DNA of 64,000 bases from Calcarisporiella thermophila CBS 279.70 (lineage: Eukaryota > Calcarisporiellomycota): contig NW_027192219.1 of assembly GCF_041956535.1 (NCBI RefSeq), positions 169,376-233,375 of the forward strand. The letters run 5' to 3'. Within the stretch, counting starts at the first letter, position 1; each line of letters opens with the position of its first letter. Positions 36,527-55,931 of this stretch are shown here, piece by piece. The notes beneath the pieces were generated by a model. That model was not told where the DNA came from, searched no databases, and saw only the letters and a program-made list of their open reading frames with translations. Made by a program: the position numbers and the translations under genes.

Positions 36527-39505
36527 ATGGCAAGACTCATAGCCCGATGGGTTGCACTCTACGCGATCGCATCCACAGCCACATTGGCTTTACCATGGGC
36601 TAACTCGAAATTCAAGTATAGTAAGCTCTACGACATCTCTCCCTTGGTGGGACTTGGAGATGTAGACGGCACCATTGCGGCATTTGGAGATTGGAACGCT
36701 GACAAAAAGTAGGTGATCAGGGTGCTGGCCTAACCTCTATGGTCCCGCCTGCATGTTGCCCATGGCCCCCCCTATACCTCTAATGTAATGGCCTGTTTTG
36801 CTTTTATCCTTTCATTTGAATAGCACCGATCTTTTCGTGTTGAGCGCCGACCAGTCCACCGTGACAGTTCATAACTGGGATCCCGGTAAGCACACGTCAA
36901 TGTCATCCTCCCATGGTGATGAGCTTCTTCTTGAAATCTCCTTTCCATTGTTTTGTTTCGATATTAGCAAAATGGAGCTTTGTCAAGTCCAATACCGCTC
37001 GCATCTTTATACCAGGCAACGAATTCGTCATCACGAACGTGATTCCTGGCGACTTCAATCACGATGGAAAGCTGGACGTGATGCTGATGGGCCAGGCGGA
37101 CCCGCAGAATAAGCCAGATGGGGAGCTCTTTATGCGAGTTTATCTTGGCACCGCCAATGACACTTTGGGTGAGAGACTCCGCCATTTTCCCATTCCTCTC
37201 ATCTCTGGAGTAATAACCCGACTTGCTTCCCTTAGACCCCAATTTCATTAAGCTTCCATCCTCGAGCGCCGCTCAGCCAATCCTTTTTGACTACGATGGA
37301 AATATGAGAACTGACCTTCTCGGATACCCATCCTCCAGTTCGGACACCCTCTCCGTATGGCGGAACGTCGTCAATCCAGCGACTAATGCGCTAGAGTTTG
37401 AAATGTAATACCCCCTCCCCTGGCCCTGGCGCAATTCGGCCCATTTCCCGCTAACTTGCTTTGCAACCATAGAGCCCCATTCCCGTTGAACAACAGTGCC
37501 CCCGCCTGTAAGCCCGCAAATCCCCACTCGAGCGCTTTTGTTGATCTGGATGGCGACTGTTTAGCCGGTAAGTCTATGGGAATCGGGAATGGCGTGTGCC
37601 TCCGCTAACGTGGAGCTTTTCTCTCTCTGGCCTTGTTGGCTTAGATCTATTCTTGGTGTGCCAGGAGGAGGGTGGCCGTCACAGCTATCAGATTTGGATC
37701 AACAGCGTGGAGAATGGCTTCGTCTTTAAGCAGACTGGACAGCTGCCTGCTGGCGCGGGTCAGATCTCGTTTGCCGATATGGGTAAATACTTACCATGTT
37801 ATTAGGCACCCAGTCATTATCGAGGGGATAGACTTATTTTGATTCTCCCAGATGGCGACGGCACTATTGATGTTGTTTTCCCGGTTTGCGACGGCGACCA
37901 TTGCTCAATCCACACTGTCTACAACCAGCAACTGCCGCTTTGCCCGGCGAGCGTAAGGAGCACGGCTGAAAATTGTCGCAGTGTAGAAAACATGTGCATC
38001 GCCGACCCAGAGTTTCGCCTGAAGTTTGAGTATACAGCTGAGGAAGAGGTAGACTATCTTACGGCCACCCGACTTAGTTTATCCATGAGTTGCACTGATC
38101 ACTTGCTTGCACACGTATAGTCCTATGTCGTATCTCCTTTGAAGGATGTCGTCCCAGGTAAGGTGTTGATGACGGACACCTCTTTCAAGGGAGTTCTACC
38201 TGTTCCGGTGCGGATTGGTAAGTATCCGTTGAGTGACCTCGCTTGGACCCGAACCTCTTATTTTTGGGCCATTTTTTTTCTCGTCCTAGGCGACTACGAT
38301 CTGGACGGGTACCCCGATTTGCTGGTCGTGAGCGATGCCGGCTCAAAGAGCCAGGTATCTCTTCTTCGCTCAGTGCCCTGCTCAGAGCAAGTCTGCACTC
38401 CTTCGGCCACCGCCAATAATCGCCGGGCGTTTACAAGGGTGACGGAGGGGGTTGAAGAGCTAGAGAAGATAACGAATGCCCGAGCAGCCACCTTCCTGGA
38501 CATCGATGAAGATGTAAATTTTTGATTTTTTCGCCATTCACCCAACCCACTAGCAGATCCAAATGATTTGTTCGCTTTTCGTTGCTCTAGGGAACGCTAG
38601 ACATCATCGTGCTCGGTGGCAAACCGAATTCCAACACCGCTGCGCGCGAAATCCATGTGATTCATAATAATTTCTTCAACGACGCATTCTTTCTTAAAAC
38701 TCTCGGTAGGTCCTGACTTTGTGGCAAAATCTCCACTTTTGGTACTGAATTTGGCCCCGCCTACTCAATCCGCATTTTATAGCGCTGAATGGCGTATGCC
38801 CTGGATGGTGCTCGTTAGAAAAGTTCCCCGTCCAGAAGCCGTTTGGCGTAAGCTACCCCGGCAGTAGCTTTAAGTTCACTGTGCTCGATACGGCTGGAAA
38901 TAAGCGAGCGAATCAAAGTAAGTGTCCATGTCGAAGCTTCAGTTTGAGAACTGTCTCCCAATGGCCCCGCCTGTTTATCTAGTTGCACAACTTCCTCAAG
39001 CGTCCTATATGGCCCTCCATACCCCTTACACGCTGTTTGGTTTAGGGCGAACCAACAACTACGTGGAGAAGCTCTTTATTGGAGTAACACTTAAACAGGT
39101 AAAAGCCCCTTTTCACTCTCAAACAGACCTTGGATTGACGCTCGGCTACCATTAGTCACAGCACTACACGTCCTATTCAGGCGTGATCCCCAATTCTCAA
39201 CTCATCATTAATCCCTATCAACCTCCAGGCTCGAAGGATCCAGAAAGGTAAGTAGTCTTACGAAAGCGGTTCGAAGATGGTTTCTCTAATTTTTTTTTTT
39301 GGGGGGGGGGGGGAACATTTCCACTAGCTGGATTCTGGAGCTTTACATTCGCCCCGGAGAATATGTGCCCTGGGTCTTGGTGACGCTGGTGTCGGCAACC
39401 GTCCTCCTCGGAATAGTGGTGGCCGTGCTCAACTGGATGGAGAAAAGGGAGGACGAGTTGGAACGGCGAAAAGCACTCCATATTATCAACTTTGATGCTC
39501 TTTAA
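36527..39505 (+). CDS. ITFG1/TIP-like FG-GAP repeat membrane protein
   Basis: Resembles animal ITFG1 (T-cell immunomodulatory protein, also called LINKIN), a type I membrane protein with an FG-GAP beta-propeller. Signal peptide (MARLIARWVALYAIASTATL) is followed by repeated Ca-binding-type motifs: DFNHDGKLD, DYDGNMRTD, DLDGDC, DMDGDGTID, DYDLDGYPD and DIDEDGTLD. Then come a C-terminal beta-domain (YTLFGLGRTNNYVEKLFIG), one membrane span (WVLVTLVSATVLLGIVVAVL) and a short tail ending in HIINFDAL, close to the animal tail. About thirteen short exons, with introns often falling between propeller repeats. The last intron carries a 13-G run at 39301. The cellular role in fungi is not established. 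Confidence 0.87.
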
Positions 39506-39795
39506 TTCCTTTTTTTGTTAATTTCGTTGCCATTGTATACTCATGTTTGCTCCCCTCCCTCCCCTCTCGTTCTTCATCCAGTGTTTTTTTTTCCCTTAAA
39601 TATTCTTGTAAAATATATTATTTTTTTATCGGTTTGGTTGTCTAAGAGCAAGCATTTTACAGGGTAGTTGAGAGGTGAACAAATATAGAATAGAAAAAAA
39701 AAATATAAAATAAAAAAAAGTCCATGCAAATTAAGAGGATAGGCATATAAACAAGACAACGACAAAAAAAAAGTTACAGAGAGGGATAGGGGACA
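39506..39795. other. Convergent intergenic region, 290 bp
   Basis: 3' flanks of the ITFG1-like and RRP4 genes; AT-rich with A and T homopolymers. No gene seen. Confidence 0.55.
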
Positions 39796-40716
39796 TTAGG
39801 ACATGGCAGCTCTTGCGCTCGCCTCGCTTGTGATCGCCTCGATCACACTGATCTTTAATAGGTCGCTTACTGGATAGTTGAGCGAGGCCTCGTAGGTGTA
39901 CACGATGATGGTGTCGTTGATGTACATGAATTTTCGGGCGAGGGCCAGCAAGCAGTTGGACACCCTCGCAATGTTTTCCCGGTCCACCAAATCGATCTTG
40001 TCGTTCTTGCTAGAATACACCAGCTCGGGGTCGAGCTCCTCGTCTTTCGTCGCCACCTGCTTGCTCACCCAGATATACCCATTCAGCCCCAAAATCACCT
40101 CGATCCCGCACGGGAGACTATGGAAGTGGGACTTGCACCGCTGGACCAATGCCGGTGGCACGCAGACAAATGATCCGTTGCGCAGCTTACCATACTTCAA
40201 ACTGCGGGTGTGCAGCGAGACAGCCCCATCTCCAAAGAATGCCTGCACCTCGGCCACACACAGATCGCCCTCCGCAAAGAATGTGCGCATTTGGAGCTCG
40301 TCTGATTCACTCTTACGCCGCTGCACGCCTCCCGGCAAATTGATGGAGGAGAGAAGCAGCACGCCGTCCTGCCTCCCGTTGACGTCGACCTTCCACCGCT
40401 TCGGCGCCACTTCCGTGATGCGGCCGACTACAATGTCCCCAATTTCGGGATTATACCGAGTGCGGAGTGGGCGAACAGAGACGAGCTTGTTGACTCGCTC
40501 AACCACGCCGGCAACAGCAGAGGTAATCGTGAGCTTCTCATCCGATGCCGCTTCTACATAGGTGCCATGCCCACGCATGTATTGGGGATCGGAGGTGATA
40601 ATTTCTCCTGGAGTGACAATCTTGGCAAGTGGGTCATCGGAATCCAACATATGGGCATCCTCATCCGAAGTGGGAAGAGGCGGAAGAGCCGCTGGGGCTA
40701 GGAATTCAATATTCAT
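39796..40716 (-). CDS. RRP4: RNA exosome cap subunit Rrp4
   Basis: Rrp4 is one of three S1/KH cap proteins that guide RNA into the exosome. It is a single exon of 306 codons. Motifs: VTPGEIITSDPQYMRGHGTY (N-terminal domain), then VAGVVERVNKLVSVRPLRTR, an S1 domain GDIVVGRITEVAPKRWKVDV, and the KH region after GIEVILGLNGYIWVS. The ATG at 40716 (MNIEFLAPAALPP) is chosen because the in-frame codon seven residues upstream is TTG. Lack of introns contrasts with most neighbours. It is divergent from the Pol theta gene, 300 bp between start codons. Confidence 0.94.
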   Translation of the reverse strand: MNIEFLAPAALPPLPTSDEDAHMLDSDDPLAKIVTPGEIITSDPQYMRGHGTYVEAASDEKLTITSAVAGVVERVNKLVSVRPLRTRYNPEIGDIVVGRITEVAPKRWKVDVNGRQDGVLLLSSINLPGGVQRRKSESDELQMRTFFAEGDLCVAEVQAFFGDGAVSLHTRSLKYGKLRNGSFVCVPPALVQRCKSHFHSLPCGIEVILGLNGYIWVSKQVATKDEELDPELVYSSKNDKIDLVDRENIARVSNCLLALARKFMYINDTIIVYTYEASLNYPVSDLLKISVIEAITSEASARAAMS

Positions 40717-41016
40717 TTTGCTCTGGATTTTACTCAATCTATCGGGTCTCCAAAGACTCTATAGTCCCACTTTATTTACACCGAGTGGCCCCAACCTCCC
40801 CCCAAATCCGGAGCTCTATTTGCAGTGGCTTATCCGTAACGCGTCACGAATTCGCGTGCCGCGAAATACCGCACAATTTAACATGTTTGGAAGGGAGCGA
40901 GAAACAACCTTTAGAACACAAGCGATTTGGGAGCCCCTCCATCGCCATCGCGCAAAATTAACAAGACAGCTCCCCTAAAATCAGATTTCTAGCCCAAATG
41001 GAAGCGTCATTCTGCA
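40717..41016. promoter_or_regulatory. Shared upstream region of RRP4 and the Pol theta gene
   Basis: 300 bp between divergent starts. A short upstream ORF begins at an ATG near 41000 and overlaps the presumed Pol theta start in another frame. No known factor site recognised. Confidence 0.45.
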
Positions 41017-49368
<8,352 letters not shown>

Positions 49369-50426
49369 TCATTTTCCTACGAGAAAATTATTTAAGTCCC
49401 CCAGTGTATTTTTTTTTGCTTAGTGCAAATTTTATACCCCTTTTTTTTCGGTTACTTTATGTAATCTTTACTTTCTCTGTTTACTCTTTTCTTTTTCTTT
49501 AGACTCTGTACATAACATTATAATTGTAACGACTTGTCTAATGAGATTATTTAAGAATAAAAGGAAGAAAATGAAAATACGTATACACACCTCTGACCGT
49601 ATTTACATAATGTTGCAAGTTCAAAAGAAAGGTAGTAAAAAGAGTTATCAACCACACTCATCGATTCTTTTCGGACTGGGCCTTGTTCAAGTAACATAGT
49701 CAGAAGTATTTAGAAGTAATAGGTTCAATCCGAAGGTCATTTTTATTGATTTTCTTGCTCCACGCGTCATGGCTAACTATTAAACCGTTCAAATGCATTT
49801 AAATTGCTTAGCCTCGGCTAACTATAAAGTGGCAAACTAATATTGTAACCAGCCAACCTATCGAATACAAACTAATGGCATTACTGCAAAACATGCGTTG
49901 ATGTCTTAAAAGTAACTAGGATGAATATAATTATAATTCCACTTTTTTCAAGCCAAAAGATTGCCTAAAAATATACAATTGATCATGGCGGCAAACAAGG
50001 TGTTTGAAGTTGTGAACCCTATTATTGCAGAGACAACTTCAGTGAAAAAAGGTAGCAATACAACACAATATAATACACAGTCAAGGTTTTCTAATAGGAA
50101 AAAAAAAAATACGCGCTGTGCCGCACATAAAACAATACCATGGTTAAATACAGTACAAGGTACCGGATTTTATTCCTATTTTCTGCCAATATCAGTGCAA
50201 TAGTCATTTAGGGAAAGGACGTAAATGGAAATTGATTGAAGGCAAAAAAAAAAAATAAACTGGTGATATCAATCAAGAATTCTAACGATTCCGCGCAGAC
50301 CTTGATAAATCACATACGTGGACAAGACTCAACACACCTATAAATCTTTCCTACTCCCTCCTCCTCTCCGTTTCTCACCCTTCACTCAACTCTTTCTCCT
50401 CTTCTCGTCAAAAATAGGGCACAAAC
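49369..50426. other. Intergenic, about 1.06 kb
   Basis: AT-rich spacer with AATAAA-like signals near 49555. The ORF at 49961-50203 has no family features and is not called. The last 150 bp form a C/T-rich leader before the next gene. Confidence 0.5.
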
Positions 50427-51455
50427 ATGAGAAAACTCATCCATTTCTCGGGCACTATCCTAGCCATCTCACTTACCACGCTTGCACAAAACTCGCCCTC
50501 GCCTCTCGTAACCGCAGAAACCTCGCCTGCTCCCTCTGCCACCTCGTCTAAATTTAGTCTACAGGACTTCTTCCGGCCCATCTTTGGAGACATCCCGATT
50601 AGCACCCCACAGGCTCCACCTTCGTCCTCCGCTGCAGCACCTCAACCGACGCAACCCGTTCCTGGACAACCAGGAGGATATGCTCCCGGAGTTAATCCCC
50701 AGGCTGGACCCTACATGGGCATGCCATACGGTAGCCCAGGAGGAGGAATGATGCCCTATGGAGGCGGTCCGCAGGGGCAGATGATGGGGATGCCCAATGG
50801 CGGCGGAGGCGCGCCAATGGGAATGCCAATGGGGCCTCAACACTATCCCCAGGCACACCAGCGTCGTCAGGCGGGCGGTCCAGGCCAAGGGCAGCCTGGG
50901 CAAATGGTGAACTCGTTCCAATACCCACCAGCTGCTCCTGGAGGAGGGGTTCCAAATGCGCCAGGCGGTATGGGTGGCGGTATGGGTGGCGGTATGGGCG
51001 GCGGAAGTCCTATGTTCGGACAGGGCTTTCCTTTCGGGCAAGGAATAGGCGCTGGACAGGGAGGCTTTCCTATGGGGAATGCGCCCCAATATCCTCAAGG
51101 TGGGGCTCCTCCTAATGTTCCAATGGGGGGCGCGCAGGGCGGCGGGGCACCTCCTCAAGGAATGAATGCTCCTCTTTTCGGCGGCAATGGACCCGCTAGT
51201 GGAGGTGGCGCGAGCGGTGAGAGCTATGCTCCCCAGAACGCCGCGGGAGCCCCTCACCAGGCGCGTGACGAATATCATATGGCCCGATCGCCTGTGGAGT
51301 ATCCCGCTCCTCAAACGGTGACCAAAACTGTCACTGTTTCTGCGACTCCGGCCTCCTCTCCCACTCCCTACTACGTCACCATGTGGACAGAGAATGTACC
51401 CAAGAGTCTTTTGATGGCACGCCCGACTAATGTGAAGGCAAACGAGGACCTCTAA
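50427..51455 (+). CDS. Secreted Gly/Met/Pro-rich protein of unknown function
   Basis: One exon of 342 codons. A signal peptide (MRKLIHFSGTILAISLTTLA) is followed by a Pro/Ser/Ala-rich stretch, then about 200 residues of Gly, Met, Pro and Gln with short repeats (MPYGGG, GMPNGGG, three GGGM units near 50965-51005). A Thr/Pro-rich C-terminus follows (TVTKTVTVSATPASSPTPYY), a motif type common in fungal wall proteins, and the protein ends in KANEDL. No GPI signal or membrane span is visible. No cysteine is seen. A structural or wall role is a guess from composition. Confidence 0.75.
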   Translation: MRKLIHFSGTILAISLTTLAQNSPSPLVTAETSPAPSATSSKFSLQDFFRPIFGDIPISTPQAPPSSSAAAPQPTQPVPGQPGGYAPGVNPQAGPYMGMPYGSPGGGMMPYGGGPQGQMMGMPNGGGGAPMGMPMGPQHYPQAHQRRQAGGPGQGQPGQMVNSFQYPPAAPGGGVPNAPGGMGGGMGGGMGGGSPMFGQGFPFGQGIGAGQGGFPMGNAPQYPQGGAPPNVPMGGAQGGGAPPQGMNAPLFGGNGPASGGGASGESYAPQNAAGAPHQARDEYHMARSPVEYPAPQTVTKTVTVSATPASSPTPYYVTMWTENVPKSLLMARPTNVKANEDL

Positions 51456-52988
51456 TTTCAGTTGGAAATACGAACCATTCACTCGACTCCTTTTTCGATT
51501 TTGAATTTATGGTATCTATATTTAGTTATTCTAGCTTTTTCTTCTACCTGATTTCTCCTCGGTGGTGCTCGAGTATGGAACCATATTCACTAGCTACCAA
51601 GGACCCAAATTGACTCATTCCACCCTTTCTTGCTACAAAGTTATATTTGCTAGGAAGTATTTTTTTTTCTCAATAAAACAGAAGGAATCATTATAGAAAG
51701 AGGATTGCAGAGGGTACATTGCAAGAACCCGAGTTTATTCGGTCAGATGCAGAAACTTTAGGAGCAGTTCTGCTCGAACTCAAGCAAACAATTACACTTT
51801 TTCATGGGTGCCTGTCTGAAATATCGGTTTAGGTTCAGAAAAAAAGAGCTAGAATTAGTGCGCTGGCCTATTCCTTCCTACCAATGTAGGCAGGAATAGG
51901 TTTTCTTCACAGCGCTAAATCGAAAAAAAAGTCCGCCCATCTATTCATCAACGCCTCTTACTATCGAGGAGAGGTGATATGTATTAGATGGCATTTTGTA
52001 TTCAAAGTAGGGCTATTATTTAGCACATGGTAATGGAAATCTCCTGTGCAATTTTCCAATAATTAATTTCGGTTTTCAAGATGTCTAATGGCAGAGCAGG
52101 CCAAAGGAGCGAATCGTAGGCTTTATGTATCTATTGTGGGGCTGTGCTTGAGTGAGCGTATGGATTTACAATATACAATAATATGGAACTTGGCCGATAT
52201 TTCGGAACCAGGCCTCTCGAGGGGCAATTCGTATTTACGCAACTCAGTCATTAAGTTGGTTCGGCACCTTGTGATCAATCTTTTTTTTTTCAACCATTTT
52301 GTGCCATATCTTTGGTTCAACTCAAACCTATCCACTCATCACCTATACTTTATTTAGGAAATAATTTCTATATATTTCTATATGCTTTGTATACTTGAGA
52401 TGCTCTAAAGACTCCTCTAAAGAAACTCCCAATACAAAAGATAAATTTATTTTGTTCGACCAACAGCAGCCCGTTTTTCAACCTCTGCATTCGCTGGAAG
52501 AAAAGATTCGATGAACAATGACTCCCTCCCATAAGGTTGTCGTTGGTGGGATAGATTTAGTCCGATTTTTTCGAGTAAAATTTCACCTCCAAACGCAAAC
52601 TCAAGGGAATACCTCCAGCATTTTATATAGGATGTGGTCGAGCTAAGAAGAAGAGGAGCATATCCATTGCATCCTACCGTAAATATTCAGGGCTTACAAG
52701 TGGAGAAAAATTGACCTATACAACAAGAGAATTAGTATTTGTCTAGCTTTGCGATTCAAAGGCAAAGATATCACCAATAGCAAAATAAAAAAAGGAAAGA
52801 TTGCGTAACGAGAGATTAAGTCAAACCAATTTTGATATAAAGCTTCTCTCATACTTGTGACCGACAAGAGTGTACAGTCACGAAATTAAGAGCAGAGTGA
52901 ATAAAAAAGGGAAGGCGGCGTCACTTGCTGCTGTTTCTTGTCGATTTCGCAGGTCTTGAACCAAAACATCAAACCATTTCGACCAGCA
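51456..52988. other. Intergenic, about 1.5 kb
   Basis: AT-rich, no gene recognised. A small inverted repeat with the arms CCTATTCCT and AGGAATAGG lies near 51868-51901. The ORF at 52088-52357 shows no domain and has T-rich, non-coding composition at its end. Confidence 0.5.
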
Positions 52989-53339
52989 ATGCCACGTAAT
53001 GCTTAAACACGCGCTCCTCTATCCGCACGCTCGTTTCTAACGCCCTTCATTTCTTCTCATATCACAGCTAAGAAAGTAAAAATCCGAGCTCACGACGGCC
53101 ATTTCTTGTCGCTCGATCCCAAAAACAAAGTGCTTCAGCTGCGCAGCCGCGACTACAACAATGACACCTCTCCCGAGAGGCGTGCCTCAGAGGGGTCCCT
53201 ATTTCGCGTTGGAGACGATGATTTTCTGTACGATGACACTGGAATGCGAGTGGTGCTCGAGTGGGACGGGGGCGAGTATGAGCTGTTGGCCGAAAAGTTT
53301 GGCCCCGAAGAGGTAAACATCATGGTTAAGATTCATTAA
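52989..53339 (+). CDS. Small protein with fascin-like beta-trefoil start
   Basis: Two exons: MPP is split by an intron (about 52996-53068, GTAATG to CACAG), then KKVKIRAHDGHFLSLDPKN and LQLRSRDYNN, ending in VNIMVKIH; about 92 residues. The pattern of basic beta-strand, HDGHFLSLD and hydrophobic strand resembles one repeat of fascin/FRG1-type beta-trefoils, which bind actin. A single repeat is short for that fold, so the resemblance may be limited to local structure. The exon-1 start is the weakest part; an internal Met would give a shorter protein. Confidence 0.6.
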
Positions 53340-53989
53340 AGAAGGGAGAGAGAGAACACGACAGAGATGGATAACCCGAGCATATTCAATATAGTACGGT
53401 CTAAAGGCATACGACGAGAAGACACAAAGAGATACGGGCCGTTATCTTAGTGCTGGAATCAATGAGCTTCGGCTTAAGGGCGAATGCAGTTCGCAGGAAA
53501 TGTTTAACCTGATTCACTCCTAGTAGAAACACTTAGCTACCCCTCCGGTTAGTCGGCATCTCTGTTTTGTTTGATTGCTTGACAAAGGTCGAGCACATTT
53601 ATTAGCTGTGGCCTTAGGTCGAACTTGCTCATATTCAGCTGTGTTCTATTTATGCCATTTATATCAAAAGGAATAGGAAAAACTATACAAAATAAAAACA
53701 ACTGATGCATTTTCGAGTGGTATTCTCTTTATTGACCATTACTTAAGCAGCATTTCATTTAGCTGTAAATGTTACTGGCAGGGTAGAGCTTAAAAAGAAA
53801 GTTGACCAGGGGAGTTCGGTCGGTGGTGGGAAGAAATTGGGGGAGTGGGCAAGTAAAAACCGTCAGCTGAATTTGGATAGCGTTTGGCCGAGGGAATTCG
53901 ACTCGTTTTTCGCTTATAGATTTCGTTGTTGTCCTCTCAAACTCATCCGCTCTTTTTCCCTTTTTTTCAGTGCACACCCACACAGCATC
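53340..53989. other. Intergenic, 650 bp
   Basis: Between the small protein gene and GTR1. AT-rich, no gene or RNA motif recognised. Confidence 0.5.
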
Positions 53990-55366
53990 ATGAAGAAAAA
54001 GGTAAGCCCTCCTTCTGAACTGCGTGGCTATCCACGATGCGTTGAAATCTACCTTGGTTGATGGCGGATGTTGATGCGGACTCTGATCGCTCATTTTAAA
54101 GGTCTTGTTGATGGGGAAGTCGGGTTCCGGCAAGACTTCGATGCGCTCCATCATCTTCTCAAATTATGTTGCTAAGGATACGCGCCGACTGGGTCCAACA
54201 AGTACTCTTTTTCTCTTTCCTCCTCTTAGCGACCGAAAAATTGACTAATCCCCATGTATTTTATTGCGCAGTGGATATTGAACATTCTCATGTGCGCTTT
54301 TTGAATAATCTTGTTCTAAATCTGTGGGATTGTGGAGGGTGAATTTTTTAAATCCTTGGCTCTGATTGTGGGCCGGATCGCTAACACCTATTGATCTTGT
54401 AGGCAAGACCATTTTATGGAGAATTATCTTCTAAACCAGCGGGATCAAATTTTCCGCAATGTCGAGGTCCTGATCTATGTGTTTGATGTCGAGAATGGCG
54501 ATCAGCGCGAAGTAGAAAAAGACATGGATTACTACCAGGGCTGTCTGGAGGCCATCATGAACAATAGCAAGGACGCAAAGATTTTCTGCCTTGTCCACAA
54601 AATGGATCTGATACCAGAGGAGCAGCGACAACAGGTAACCTGGCGATTCGCTGCATCCTCCCCTACCTCCCCTTCTCGTTGGATGATCTGATCCCTTTTA
54701 CCCCTCCCCCCCCACTACACCCGATAGACTTTTGAGCAGCGGTACCAAGAGCTAAAGACCCGGTCCGAACCTCTGCGTATCACCGCTTTTGCCACTAGCA
54801 TCTGGGACGAAACCCTTTACATGGCGTGGTCGCAGATCATCAACTCGCTGATCCCCAATATCGGACTGTTTGTCCGGCACCTGGACCACTTTTGCGCGCT
54901 AGCCGGGGCGGATGAGGTGATCCTTTTTGAGCGCAAGACGTTCCTGGAGGTGGCCCACTCGTCCAGGAAATCCCACCCTGACCCCCACCGGTTCGAGAAG
55001 ATTAGCAACATAGTGAAGCAATTCAAGTTCAGTTGCAGGTAAACGGAGAGAAGCTCGGCTCATCTACCCTATGCCTTGCTTAGCATGCTTCATTTTTGTT
55101 AGCAAAATTGGCACGTCTTTTGACAGCTTGACGATCCGGCGGAAGCCCTTCAGCGTGTATATCGATGTGTTGACCCAGCACACCTACGTGATGGTCGTAC
55201 TGAGCGACCCTAAGATTTGTGAGTGTCTTGTGTGCACATGATAGCGTGTGTGGCATAGTGTCCTAACCCGCCCTCTGTTTCTCCATGCATAGTGCCGGGA
55301 GCGATGACAGTAAATCTCTCCGTGGCGAAGAAACATTTTGAAAATCTGGAAATGCTGGGCCGTTGA
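53990..55366 (+). CDS. GTR1: Gtr1/RagA small GTPase
   Basis: Rag GTPases tether and activate TORC1 at the vacuole in response to amino acids. Exon 1 is MKKK; then [20 protein letters not shown] (G1), [26 protein letters not shown], the G3 motif [11 protein letters not shown] and HKMD (G4). The C-terminal roadblock-like domain includes [37 protein letters not shown] and [19 protein letters not shown], ending in [15 protein letters not shown]. Seven or eight exons are visible. The sequence is of the Gtr1/RagA rather than Gtr2/RagC type. All nucleotide-binding motifs look intact. A decayed copy of its 3' half lies about 0.6-1.5 kb downstream. Confidence 0.94.
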
Positions 55367-55931
55367 CCCATTATTGGAAGATCGGTGGTGAGGGAGTAAG
55401 CCGGTAGGTGTGTCTGGGTAGAATGTGGAATTAAATGATCATCGACACTTTTCATCTCCCGTTCATCTTCCTTTTTTTCCTTGTTGTTTGATATTCTATC
55501 GTCTATGGCCGTCTTTTTTTTTTTTTTAATTTGGGTTATCACTTATTTTTAGCTGACCCTGTCTCGTTTTAGCTTCTCTTATTATTTTCCTTATCTCTAT
55601 TCGTTTTTGTACATTTTTTTTTTCTTTTTTTCGTTTTATTACATGTTATCTTCGCTCCATTAAACTTTTACTTTTTCATTCTATTCGAACTCGGAGTCAA
55701 ACCCAAACCCTATCACTTCCTTTTTGAATATTACGACTTGAAACTTGAAAAGAGCAAGCCGGAGGCTAGAAGAAAAAAAAAGAGGGGGGCCCCTATCTTT
55801 CGGAGTTGGACACGGCTGTTTGAATTTTATCTCTGGTTTAGTCAAGCATTGCTTTCGTCCTTGACATAATAAGAATAGAGCGTAAAGAAAGAAAACATCG
55901 CCTGAATTCGATTAGTTTCATTATCGCCACA
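55367..55931. other. Intergenic, 565 bp
   Basis: GTR1 3' flank, T-rich from about 55460 to 55680. No gene seen. Confidence 0.5.

Noticed and set aside
52088-52357. Possible 89-codon gene
   Set aside because: No family resemblance; it runs into a T-rich stretch that produces random hydrophobic residues.
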